From Adiantum capillus-veneris (lineage: Eukaryota > Streptophyta > Polypodiopsida > Polypodiales > Pteridaceae): a stretch of 64,000 nt of DNA. The notes beneath the pieces were generated by a model. It did no database searches. It saw only the letters and a program-made list of their open reading frames with translations, and was not told the origin of the DNA. Made by a program: the position numbers and the translations under genes. This document shows, one piece after another, positions 32,021 through 42,481 of the stretch. The stretch's first letter is position 1. Every line of letters begins with the position of its first letter. The stretch is from assembly GCA_014529385.2 (NCBI GenBank), contig CM043970.1, positions 46,032,279 through 46,096,278 on the forward strand, read 5' to 3'.

Positions 32021-34563
32021 GTGGCAACACAGCCATAAACAATTCTGCACCCAATGGCAAGCTAGTTTTTAGCGATGTTGTTGGTGCGTTGCTTACTGAG
32101 GAGATTTGACGTCAATCTCTTGATGCGAGTGGGCATGGTGATGCGTATGTGGCTAGTGGAAATCGTGACAAGCAAAGACAGCGTGGTCGTAGCCGTAGTC
32201 GTTCCCAGGATCGCAGGCAAGGTCGTAGCAAGAGTCACGGCAAAGACATGCAAAATGTTGAGTGTTACTACTGCCATAAAAAGGGACACTTGAAGGAAGA
32301 TTGCGCACAATGCAATGTGTGAAAGGCAAGGAAAAAGTGAAGTCTAACAAACCTAAAAGCAGTGTAAAAATCGAAGAGCTTAATGTGGCTGAGTCTCCAA
32401 CCATTGAGACAGTTTTTGACGTGCCAAATGATGTGTTGATTTTCCTATCGGATTTGAGTCCTGATGCATTGTTAGTTCTTGACGAGTGTTATGCGCAGAA
32501 TTGGATTGTGGACTTAGGTGCTATCTTTCATGTGACTCCTCACAAGGAGTGGATTTCTACATACACTGCCACACATGGCACATTGAAGCTAGGCAATTCT
32601 TATGAGCTTGATATATGCGGTGTGGGCAGCATCAAGTTTTCTATGTGTAATGTCACTGAGTTTATGAATGTGAGACATGTATCCAAATTGACAAAGAGTT
32701 GACAACTGGATGATTTGGGTCACACTACCATATTTGCTCATGGTTCTTGGATTATCGAGAAGGGAAATCTAGTCATGCTTAAAGGCCATAAGTCTGGCTC
32801 ATTGTACTCACTTTATGTCTCTTCAGTGAAAAAGAATTCTATTTGTGTAGCCGAGCTACCATCTACAGAGTTGTAGCATAGCCGGCTAGGACATATGAGT
32901 TAAAAGGGAATGAAATTCTTGTAGTGTTCTGGTTATATCCCTGTGCTAGATTATTCTAACTTCTCTTTATGTGAGCATTGCATCTATGGCAAAAAGACTA
33001 GGTTGACATCAACGCCTTTGGACAAGGAGTTAGGGAGTCCTCTAGATCTCGTTCATAGTGACTTGTGCGTACCGATGCCAGTCAAGTCTCTACGGGGAGC
33101 GTTATACTTCCTAACATTCATAGATGACTCTACTAGAAAGGTGCGGGTTTATCTCTTGAAGCAAAAGAGCAACATCTTTAGTGTCTTTCAGAAGTTCTTA
33201 GCATTAGTAGAGAACAAATCGGGTAGAAACCTTAAAGCTTTGCGCAATGACAATGGAGGCAAGTACATCTCCTCCAAGTTCAAGGACTTTTGCAGTAAAC
33301 AAAGCATTAGAAGACAGTTTACCACGCCTTACACACCCGCCCAAGACGTTGTGGCTGAGAGAATAAATAGGAACAGGTCACTTTTATGTTATCTACAGCC
33401 AACTTACCTCAAGAATTTTGGAGAGAAGCTATTTTGATGGCTGCTTACTTAATCAATCGGTACCTAGTACACCACTAAAGTACAAGGTTCCGTAGGAGAT
33501 GTGGATGGGCAAAGAGCCCAATTATGACAGGTTATGTGTATTTGGGTGTGATGCATTCTCACATGTGCCAAAAGCGCTTAGACAAAAGTTGGACCCCAAA
33601 TCACACAAGTGCATCTTCATTGGATATGGTGTGGATGGGGAGATGGGACATCCTCTTTGGCACCCAGAATCTAAGAAGGTTATACGCATCTCACATGTGA
33701 TATTCAACAAGTCTAAGAAGCATAGAAAGCCAATGAAAGACATTGAGTATCGCAGAGTACGGTTTGAGGATATTGCCTCATCACCAGTTACACAGAATGT
33801 TGGACGTGCTAGTGATGCACCTTCCACTAGTACAGACACACATGTTGCTCCATAGAAAGCGGAATCCAGCAGTCAGGCACTTCGGAGATCTACTTGTACA
33901 TCTTGTGCACCTGAGTGTTTTGAGCTAGGATTGGACTACTTGATAGTCAGTGACTGTGGGGTGAACCCACTTGCTACAAAGAGGCCATTCAAATGGATGA
34001 TAGCGTGAAGTGGTAGGAGGCTATGCAATCTGAGTATAACTCAATCTTAGCAAATAAAACTTGGGAATTGACAGAGTTACATGTGGGTAAACAGGCATTG
34101 CATGCAAATGGGTATACAAGAAGAAGTATATCACAAATGATCCAGAGCCTAAGTATAAGGCTAGATTGGTTGCAAAAGAGTTCAAGCAAACGAAAGGCGT
34201 GGATTTTGATGAAATCTTTTCTCCAGTGGTCGAAATGACTACATTGTGTCTTGTGCTTGATCTACTAGCCATCGAGGACTTGGAATTGGTCCAAATGGAT
34301 GTGAAGGCAATGTTTCTTCATGGGGATCTTGAAGAGGATGTTTACATGAAACAGCTAGAAGGTTTTGCGATAAAGTCAGACAAGCGAACACGGGCAGAAT
34401 TGGTGTGTAGACTCAATAAAGCTTTGTATGGATTAAAGCAAGGCCCAAGGCAATGGTACATTAAGTTTAATAAGTACATTTAGTACCAAGGTAACGTATG
34501 AAGCCAAGAGGATCACTGCTTGTATACAAAGAGGTTGAACGATGGTTCCCTCATCATTATGAT
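32021..34563 (+). pseudogene. copia-C gag-pol, 5' part (decayed)
   Basis: Gag begins abruptly at a region equal to residue ~170 of copia-D Gag (NNSAPNGK), so its N-terminal half is deleted. A zinc knuckle CYYCHKKGHLKEDC lies at about 32262. Then protease WIVDLGAIFH (catalytic Asp kept, Ser of DSGA changed to Leu), an integrase zinc finger (HSRLGHMS, CEHCIYGK), integrase core (LVHSDLC, NDNGGKY) and the start of RT (MDVKAMFLHGDLEEDVY). Stops or shifts occur at about 32101, 32325, 32700, 32875, 33435, 33853 and beyond. The RT palm is cut off at LIIMIV, just before the expected YVDD, by R2 copy 2. Confidence 0.88.
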
Positions 34564-36012
34564 TGTCATAAAATCTAATATCTAACCAACCCAAATGATT
34601 TTCTCATATTAAATTGATCATTTAATGTGGGAGAATAGGCAGGAACAAGGGTTAGAATATAGACATGTGCTTACGAGTCGATCTCAACACGGGGCCAATG
34701 GTAAAGGGGTCCAAATGAGAGATGATCTATCAAAGAGAAAGGCTAGCCAATGGAGCTTAAAGACCTTAGGGTTAGCTTCATTAAAGACCTCCAATGGTTA
34801 GTGTTAAAAGTCCTTTGACCTTAGGCAAGCTAGGGTTGTGCTTGAGGTGGGAACCCGGCCCAAGCTTGAGGTGCTTGTCGTGCCTAATGATTGAGATGCT
34901 TGAGGTGCTTGATGACTGAGATGCTTGTCATGCTTGAGATGCTAGGGTTGTACTTGAGGTGGGAACCCGGCCCAAGCTTGAGGGACTTAAGGGCCGAGTT
35001 TGTGGTGAGAACCGGGCCCAAGGTTGAGGGGCTTGAGGTGTCACAAAATTCAACAAATATCCCTACAAGGAGGGGGTGAGCCATGCAGGTAGGGGAGGTT
35101 GCTTGACCTCTCTCTCCCCCGAAGGGCACCCCTTGCTCAAGAGGCAAGTAGGACACATGTCAAGCCCCTAGCTAGGTTGCCCTCAAAGGAGTGTCCAAAG
35201 CCTATTGGTTGATCCCTAGAGAGGTCCAATGATAGTTTAGTTTATTTAATTAATTGTTTTTTCATTTATCAAAGTCCTCTCTCTCAAAGGGGAAAGGGGG
35301 ACACTTGTCCCCGGGCTACCCCTGTTGCTTGATATGCACCCAGCTTGTGATTGGCTAGGCTTGGAAGGCCAATGAGCTTTCATCTAGAGCTAGAAGAGGG
35401 GGTCGACCCAAGCAAGGAGGGGGCTTGCTTGCAGGATATACTCTCCCACACATACACACACACTCTCATTGTGTGAAGTGCAAAGTGCAAGAGCTCCATC
35501 TCCTTCTCCAAGCTAGTAAGAGAAGTTGAGAGCCTACACCAACACTCTTGGCTGTGTAATGTACATCCAACCAAGAGCCATGCTTCAGTGCTTAAGCTTG
35601 CCATCTTCTCCATCTTCATTACTATGCTATTATGTATGCTAGCAAGAAGAGCGATGATATAAGTGAGGAACTACTTATTTTTCCTATGAATGTTTCTTCT
35701 TCCTCTTCCTACCCTCATTCCCCGCTAGCTCTCTCCACCTTTGAAGGTGTTTGAGGCCTTGGGACTGAGGTTAGGGATAGTTGACGCTTTTTACAAAATC
35801 TATGTTATGCTCGTGATGCATGAAGCTTTCCATCTTCATTGCATCCCCTAGGTCACAAGGAACACAAAGATTGTATTGTATCAAGTCTCTCTTGATGGGA
35901 GAACCTATAATACAAAAGCCTATTAGAGGGGGGACCGGCTCCACATAAATCCGGTCCTCAACTATTGTCAAGTTCTCTAAACTCTCTCTCTTGCAAAAGT
36001 ATTGTTCATGCC
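34564..36012 (+). mobile_element. repeat R2 copy 2, nested in copia-C
   Basis: 1.45 kb starting TGTCATAAAATC and ending TTCATGCC(A), ends of the TG...CA type. It interrupts the RT frame of copia-C and matches the three parts of R2 copy 1. It contains a Leu-codon-like minisatellite (34850-35050, repeats of GGGAACCCGGCCCAAGCTTGA). About 90 bp of copia-C RT coding sequence, including the YVDD codons, is missing at the insertion, and no target duplication is obvious. A solo LTR or LARD-like element is possible; it encodes nothing I recognise. Confidence 0.65.
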
Positions 36013-36856
36013 AAGTTAGCAAGTAGTTTGCTATGAAAGATTTTGGCAATGCACATCACTTTCTTGGCATGCGTGTCAAGAGATATCGCAAACATGGTAT
36101 ACTTGAACTTTCGCAAGAAGAGTATATTCACAAGGTATTGCGACATTTTAATATGCAAGTGGCGAAAGCATTGAGTACCCCAATGGCATCATACAAAAAA
36201 CTTAGCAAGCATGATTGTCCCAAATTGCATGCTGAAAAGGGAGAGATGGCAAAGGTGCCGTATTCTTCGGTAGTTGGCAGTCTCATGCTCGCGATGGTTA
36301 GCACACGGCCAGACATTGCATATGCAGTGGGAGTGGTCAGTACGTTTATGTCAAATCCAGGCAGAAATCAGTGAAGCACATCTTGAGATACATGAAGGGC
36401 TCAACTAGCAAGTGCTTACGCTTTGGGAACAATGATGCATACATAGTTGGATACACTAATTCGGATTATGCGGTTTGTGTGGACACTAGGTGATCCACAT
36501 CTGGCTATGTTTTCTTGTATGCTGGAGCAACAATTTCTTGGAGATCATGTATCCAAAATTGCACTTCGTCTTCCACCACTGAGACAGAGTATGTTGCAGT
36601 TTCCAGTTCCAATAAGGAAGCGGTGTGGTTATCTCGTCTAGTGGAGATCTTGGTATACACCAGACTCCAATGCTACATTGTGACAGTCAGAGTGCGACAC
36701 ATAGAGGTCAAGTATCATGTGGTACATGATATTTTGGCTAGCAAAAGCATTGAGTTAGTCAAAGTTCACACGGATGAAAACCCAGCGGATGCTCTAACTA
36801 AGAGCTTAGCCTCAGAGCGGTTTGCACATTGCATAGAGATGATGGACGTAGGGTGA
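36013..36856 (+). pseudogene. copia-C pol, 3' part (RT end and RNase H)
   Basis: Resumes after R2 at FAMKDFGNAHHFLGMRV (end of RT) and continues through RPDIAYAVGVVSTFM and RNase H segments (GYVFLYAGATISW, TETEYVAVSS, HIEVKYHVVHDI, VHTDENPADALTKSL). There are stops and frameshifts at about 36013-36030, 36374 and 36492 and a deletion near 36690. Non-functional. Confidence 0.85.
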
Positions 36857-36948
36857 AGCTACAGTCATGTTTCACATTTGTACATTTGTACATAGTAGCC
36901 CCTACGTTCTCTAGCCACTTGAGCAACGTTGGCCTTCAAGTGGGAGAT

Positions 36949-37134
36949 TGTTAGGTTTCAGGCCTCGAGGCCAGTTGTGGTTGGGCACGTGCCCATTACT
37001 CATTCTTTGGTTATATAGAGAATAAGGAGAGTGAGATGGTTCTTCTCACAAGCTCCACCAAAACACCTATGTTTCTCCTCTCATCTCCTTCCCCTTCTCT
37101 CATTCCCTTGCACTCACGGATCACCGCATCTACA
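36949..37134 (+). repeat. copia-C 3' LTR
   Basis: 186 bp, TGTTAGGTTTC to CGCATCTACA, matching the 5' LTR with roughly ten percent changes, followed by GGCAT. Confidence 0.88.
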
Positions 37135-37590
37135 GGCATCATGTAGCAAGTGTAATGCATCCCATCTCCCAAACCACTTCTTTATGTCTTGCATCCGTCC
37201 CGTACTCAAGATCTTTCTTTAATGCGTCTTTTGAACTATTTTGCTTGCTTCCCATGCAATTATAGGAAGTCGATGTGAGGGGTTTTGACACATCTTTATT
37301 ATGTACTCCACAACCCTTTCCATGCTTATAACCTCAATTGGAAAAGATCCCGACTCAAGAAGTAGGAGCATATATGGTGTTTGTGTCTTAACTTGGAGAA
37401 AGTTTGTAAGCAAACACTTTTGGACATTCTCAAACTCTTTCCAAGTAGACCTTGAGATGGTCCCACCCCAAACTTCAACTCCATAAAGAAGAACCGGTGT
37501 CACCAATGTGTCAAAAAGGTACTTCTTGAGAACCCGCATCTTGATGTTTTCCGCATTACACATGCTCTCAAATGCACAATCCGGCTAAGG
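37131..37590 (-). pseudogene. LINE ORF2 fragment, upstream part
   Basis: On the minus strand: AFESMCNAENIKMRVLKK, LFDTLVTPVLLYGVEVWGG, then PIIAWEASKIVQK, a stop or shift near 37222, and MQDIKKWFGRWDALHLLHDA up to the copia-C border. The TPVLLYGVEVW motif marks the thumb/post-RT region of plant LINEs. The LINE continues at 29332-28950. RT palm motifs upstream of 37590 are absent, so the element was already truncated. Confidence 0.75.
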
Positions 37591-37744
37591 AGGTCAGAGT
37601 GTGGAGAAGATATAGCTTTGTATATATATTGTACATATGGTTTTGCTTTTTGTTAGTTTTCTTGAGTGCTAGCAGTGTGTTGCTATTTTCAAATTGAATA
37701 AACCTATTTTTTTGGTTGAACATAAATGTTCAATAGGGGGATGG

Positions 37745-39419
37745 GCAATGATGGTACAAGAAAAGTTGGTCGATGTTGGCAGATGTGTTGTGCAGTGCTA
37801 TGGATGCCGACATGTGTGGGATCAAGTGCTAAGGCATGTAAAAAAGACCTGGGTAGGAAAGGGGTCTAGAAAGGTCCAATTGGGATGGCAGGTGAATGTG
37901 TTCAAAAGTGTTGGTCGTTTGCTTTGGAATGTGGTAATCAAGCTGTGGAGCATGCCGGTCTTTCCGGATCATCGATCGAGTCTCCAACATGAAAGATATG
38001 GGAGTTGAAGTTTTGTCGTGGGCCGGTTCTGAGCCAGTTGGAGCGCATTGAGAAATGTGCCATATGGGAGTTTTTGAAGCTTGAGAGGGTTTCAGAGGTA
38101 AAGGACAATGTAGAACTAATAAGAAGTGACGATGTGTCGATATGAGTTCAGGTGCAAAGTTATACCTCTTTGAAATTGGCAATTGGCGGTGCCCGGGGGA
38201 ATCTGGTAGTTTTTCCCATTTTGGGACACTTGGTTTGAGCTCATCGGGGAGTCGAAGTGTAGTAAGGTTGGTAGAGGTTGTAACTGGAGACCCAATCTAC
38301 AAGTGGGTCTTTAAGGCTTGAGGATCAGAGCTTTGAGCACCAAGAGGCAAGCATCGAAAGACAGGGAAATAAACTTTTCTCTAATGAGGTTTTTAAAGTT
38401 CTTTTGGGAGGCCTTGGAGGTCAAATTCATGGGGCATGCCACGTGTCACTGGGGTTTAAACCCACATGTGCTGCTGTTACTCCGAGGCTCAAGGTACAAC
38501 ACTAGAGGGTTGCACCACTTGAAGCAACGAGTTGAGGGAGAGGGACATTGGGGTTCCTTGGCCGTGGTGGTCTCTTGCTGGAGCACTATTTGCGCACGTG
38601 TTGGTGGTCGGTGTTGAAGATGGTGGCATGCAGCGTTGACTGTTGTGGCGGTTGCCATCAACGACCGCTGTCAATGATTGTCCGACGTGATGATGTGGCA
38701 TCATGCAGGCCAGATTCCCGTGGCCCAAGTGGACGTCCAAGATTTTGTCAAGGACAAGGGGGGTTTCCACCCTTGTCATGTTGCCTTGACATCCAAAGCT
38801 GGGGCCTCTCACATACCTTGGCCCTCAAGTCCCCCAAGTGGTGGTTCATATGCAGAGTGTGAGAGAGAAAGGTGGAAGTTGGCCAAGGATAGCAACTAGG
38901 ACGTGTTGCACTTGCAATTGAAAGAGGAAGGTAGCCGAGGTCTCGACAACATGCAAAAGATGCTAAATGTGATAGTGCCATGTGTATGGAATGTATGAAA
39001 AATGTTAAATGGAGCTCCTAGTGAGCTGCACAAGCAGAAAAAGGGCCACAATTTTTATTTCTTGGGGTTTTTTTGTATTCTCCTACAAAAGAGAGTTCCC
39101 ACCTTTTGTGAAGGGCTTTCAGAGCCAAGGCTTGTAAAAGCCATTGCTTTTCACCATTGTAAGGTGGGAGCCATTGGTGGCCATTGGGGCCAATGTGTCT
39201 TGTCGATTGAAGCTGTTGAGCTAGGTGATGTATGTGCGAAGCCGAGAGGGCTTTTGGTTTGTGTTTGAGCTCGTTGAGGTGTGTGCTAGCTTGGAGCAAG
39301 ATTTGTACATGGTCGTTCGAATGAAGAGAAGCCATGATTGCCACTCCTTTGTGTCGATTCCCCCTTCTCCCTTCTCTTCTCTACTTGTGTGTGTGCATTT
39401 TTGGCTGCGTGTTGGCAAG

Positions 39420-39460
<41 letters not shown>

Positions 39461-39608
39461 GCGAGGTTGATTTGTGCAAAGAGATAGAGAGAGGTTGTGT
39501 GTGTGTGTGAAAGGCAGTGAATTGAACAATGCGGATTGATTGGGATTGCTTGTGGTGTAGTAATGAGTGTGTGCATTGCGTGTTGGGTGTGTTCCCCTTT
39601 ACATCGTC
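37745..39608 (+). repeat. large inverted repeat, left arm
   Basis: Pairs as reverse complement with 42482-44265 at ~85% identity over most of its length. Anchors: TGTTGTGCAGTGCTATGGATG, TTGAGCACCAAGAGGCAAGC, GAAGCAACGAGTTGAGGGAGA. It contains a 35-bp C run (39424-39458). Open frames inside are not conserved between arms, so no gene is claimed. Confidence 0.85.
39424..39458. repeat. homopolymer C35
   Basis: 35 consecutive C. The matching place in the right arm has only six (as G on the plus strand, about 42748), showing expansion in one arm or an assembly artefact. Confidence 0.85.
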
Positions 39609-39839
39609 CTCCCACATCTCTGACCATGTACTACTTCGACACATATCTCGGAGCACTAACTAGTCTCATACACGGTAACATTTGGAAGAGATGGCTTTTC
39701 CCGGAAGACATTGGCCCCAAGCCTTTTTCCCTGCTACTTCATGGTATAGCTTCTCCCAAACGACATCGACATCAACTTCGACGTTTGCTTTGAGTAGATT
39801 TTAGGTACTTTTGACTCGTCAATCCACTACCTATACGTC

Positions 39840-40016
39840 TTGCATGCCACCTTACAATTTACAATAGATAGAGAAAGTGAGGGGTCTTTTTAGGACTAGA
39901 TGAATAGAATGATCCCATCTAGACCTTTATGGTAGCTACACGTCATATCAAGTTTAATTAATTGAGCATGGTATTTAGTAGATGTTGCAGGAGGGGGGGG
40001 GGGGGGGACACACACA

Positions 40017-40104
<88 letters not shown>

Positions 40105-40215
40105 CCAGCTTCATCAATTCTTGATGTTTTTCAAGTTGATGCACTTGATGTTGCAGTAAAAATCTAAGTTCCCTACCCAAAATGGAATGAGGAATAGATA
40201 GGTGGAGTGATGCTG

Positions 40216-40259
<44 letters not shown>

Positions 40260-40566
40260 GCATCCTATTCCCTGTATGCCGCCTTACAAATTAACAACAT
40301 ATGAAGAAAGTAAGGGGTCTTATTAGGCCCAAATGAAGAGAATGATCCCATCTAGAGCTTTATGACATCTATAAAACATGATTAGAACGTCATACCTAAT
40401 TTGACTATTTGAGCATGGTATTTAGTAGACGTTGCATGAAGAGAGAGAGAGAGAGGGGAGGGGGGGGGGAGGCCTGTTCATCTGTCGTGGATTGTTAAGT
40501 TTGTGCACTTGAAGCTGCAACCAAGATCTAAACCCCCCTACCCTAGAGCGCCCTGATGAACAAAAG
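39840..40566 (+). repeat. ~410-bp direct duplication with G/CA/GA tracts
   Basis: Two copies. Copy 1 is about 39840-40200 and copy 2 about 40260-40566, sharing GAGCATGGTATTTAGTAGA and AATGATCCCATCTAGA. Copy 1 carries G15-(CA)n-(GA)n (39993-40102), copy 2 a short GA/G tract (40440-40470). The end of copy 2 (TTGTTAAGTTTGTGCACTTG to GAGCGCCCTGATGAAC) recurs at 48452-48543. Confidence 0.75.
39993..40102. repeat. G15-(CA)n-(GA)n compound microsatellite
   Basis: G run 39993-40007, CA 40008-40034, GA to 40102. Confidence 0.95.
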
Positions 40567-40639
40567 AGGTCTATTTATGTAATCCTAACGACCATGTTGG
40601 CTGCCTTTTTGTCATTAGCTCTGAAAACACCAACCACCC

Positions 40640-41162
40640 TAAAGCTGTGCACATTGCATTTGTCTATGCATTTGGGAGTCTGGTAGTATCGGCACATATC
40701 CAGGTGTCCCCTACACTCACAACACAACACAATAAGATATGTGTTACATGCACTCACTAACTGCGCCATCTCGAAGTCCGCAACGTGAGCCTCTAGCGCC
40801 TTGTCAAGAAGCACATTCGCTGTCTTGAGGTCTCAATGTAGGATGTTTGGACGACAATCATTATGGTTGAATAATAACCCTTTGGCTGTGCCCAGAGCGA
40901 TCCTTTTTTGACTCTCCCGACTAAGCCCCATTGCAGCAGCAGCCTGCTTATTGGGATGATCTTGCTTCCTATTGTTGCCATGAAGCCACCTGTTTAAGCT
41001 GCCATTTTCCATATATTCATAGATGAGCAACCTATGATTTGCTGTCTTGCAGTAACCCAACAACGAGACAAGGTTGGGATGCTTGATCTTCCCTAATGTT
41101 TCCAACTTTGCCCTCAAATCTCTAAGCTCACCCCTAGACAAAAGGGCAACCAGGGTCCGCAC
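40640..41162 (-). pseudogene. LRR receptor-like Ser/Thr kinase fragment
   Basis: On the minus strand: LGKIKHPNLVSLLGYCK (after the C-helix), LLIYEYMENGSLNRWLHG, LSRESQKRIALGTAKGL, CRPNILH, then TGA exactly where the Arg of the HRD catalytic loop belongs, then DLKTANVLLDKALEAHVADF. The DFG motif is DFE. The activation-loop end and a KCIDKCNVHSFRVV segment (usually KGDVYSFGVV) follow. The layout resembles the EMS1/PSKR group of plant LRR kinases, which phosphorylate targets at the plasma membrane. The glycine loop, the leucine-rich repeats and the C-lobe end are missing. Non-functional. Confidence 0.85.
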
Positions 41163-41439
41163 CTAAAGTCGACAGGTGCTGAAAGAAGAATAATAAAGAG
41201 CGTTTCTATTTATAGGAAAATGCAGTCTCATACACAATCGAGGAATTTAAGAAGATTTTGACACTTCAACATATACCTGGCTAACGCAAGGTCCAAAGTT
41301 TTTGCCTTGGGCCTTGCATTCTCGCTTAATAAACGATGCCCAGTACGCAAGGCCAATGGAAATCCACTGTGTCATGTCTGCAAGCTCTCAACAACGAAGG
41401 CGTAGAGCGACTTGATTGCTGAATACAGGTCATAAGTAA

Positions 41440-41851
41440 GCCTTTGGCCTTATGCAAATATTGTCATAAACAAGTAAAGGTAAAAATGAAAGGGCTACTA
41501 AAAGCATGTGGAGCAACCCAAGGCAAGCGGGCCGGAGGCCCTGAAAGTGGCCAACTTCTCGCCCGGCCAAGGAAGTTGGTTCGCTGAGTGTTCCTCTCGG
41601 GACCCAGCCTTCCCTTCAATCAAATGGCTAAAGCCTTGCCTCCAGCAGGTAAGCGCTATGCGCCACTCCTTTAACGTGGAGGGCAGGCACCGCAAGTTCT
41701 ATTTTTGAAATGGGAATCAGGATGGAAGGCCTCGTAATGGGATAGATTTAATAGTGTCTGTGCAAGCCGTATGCAGTATAAGTTGCATGTACGGTTACGA
41801 GGGAGGTCGCATTTATACGTGGAGTATGAATGGAAGCTTATGTTTCCCTAT
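41440..41851 (+). other. 3' part of group II intron (nad2i542 position)
   Basis: AGCCGTATGCAGTATAAGTTGCATGTACGGTT at about 41764-41796 (given here only by its position and ends: AGCCGTATGC and GCATGTACGGTT) is the highly conserved domain V hairpin of organelle group II introns. A domain VI-like segment follows and the intron ends in AT directly before the exon. The upstream 300 bp are GC-rich and intron-like. Confidence 0.8.
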
Positions 41852-42018
41852 TTGTTCTATGATCTATGGGTCTGCTGGAATCACTAACTTCGAAGAATCG
41901 GCCAAGACCTTCACTGGATATGAAATCACTTTGCTTGGTGCTTAATCTAGTGGTATCTTTATGGGAATCTTATTTATTGCTGTAGGTTTCTTATTTAAGA
42001 TCACTGTAGTTTCTTTTT
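41852..42018 (+). pseudogene. nad2: mitochondrial nad2 exon (nuclear copy)
   Basis: 167 bp, exactly the length between the known intron sites nad2i542 and nad2i709, entering with the third codon base and leaving after a first codon base, as expected. It reads CSMIYGSAGITNFEESAK, TFTGYEITLLGA, TAA, SSGIFMGILFIAVGFLF, KITVVSF. nad2 is a core membrane subunit of respiratory complex I. Relative to conserved NAD2 (LAKI, GAQSSG, TAVPFH), six sites look like RNA-editing positions: C41899 and C41908 (C-to-U), and T41943, T42007, T42012 and T42018 (U-to-C). As a nuclear copy it is not functional. Confidence 0.85.
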
Positions 42019-42330
42019 GAGCGGCCGTAAGACGGCCTATGGATACCGGTAAATTGCGGCCAATCTCAGTACTACCGGGGCGCCTTATGCCGGAGCGTGG
42101 AACCTATCACTACCTCGTAAGAGCGTGAGACTATAGCATGTTACAAAAGCGCGGTTGGAGGCTAGGAAGTGAAGGGTACCGTGCAAACTCTATAGTGTTA
42201 CATGAGATAAGCCCGCCTGGCGAATCAAAGTTATAGTCTTCCACGAACCAGGAGTGGGAAAGCTTGGGTAACTCCCTCTTCTCTTGACAAGCTATTTTCT
42301 AGCAGGAAAAAACCGTCATCCTGTAGCCAT
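42019..42330 (+). other. 5' part of group II intron (nad2i709 position)
   Basis: Begins GAGCGGCCGTAAGACGGCC, a GAGCG-type group II 5' end, followed by domain I-like GC-rich stems (GAGCGTGAGACTATAGCATGTTAC). It breaks off near 42330, so domains II-VI are not present. Confidence 0.75.
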
Positions 42331-42481
42331 ACTTCGGCGTCTTTAGTTCGTGTGAAAACCAAAAATCTCGTCCATGCCATCTTTAGCAACACCTACATCT
42401 TAAAAACTCTCATTTCCACCATTGCCAACACATTGTATTCAACTTCAAATACGAGCATCAATGCGCTCCTTGCTTAGGGCA

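Larger units (their letters stand above)
29338..37134 (+). mobile_element. copia-C, degenerate Ty1/copia element carrying a nested repeat
   Basis: A 7.8-kb element with two 186-bp LTRs, a GGCAT target duplication, an initiator-Met primer site and a polypurine tract (AAGTGGGAGAT, 36938-36948). The interior has a 2.5-kb leader, a gag lacking its N-terminal part, and a pol full of stops and frameshifts, split by R2 copy 2. LTR divergence (~10%) indicates an older insertion than copia-A. It is inserted in a minus-strand LINE. Confidence 0.9.
41300..42330 (+). other. nuclear insertion of mitochondrial DNA (NUMT) with nad2 exon and flanking introns
   Basis: The stretch holds the 3' end of one group II intron, a 167-bp nad2 exon and the 5' end of a second intron, in mitochondrial order. 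Presence of intron ends and of unedited positions shows transfer as DNA rather than as edited cDNA. Edges are approximate: coding-like kinase sequence stops by 41162 and the inverted-repeat arm begins at 42482. Confidence 0.8.

Noticed and set aside
39225-39470. ORF ending in poly-Pro from the C35 run
   Set aside because: Not conserved in the other inverted-repeat arm; product of the homopolymer.
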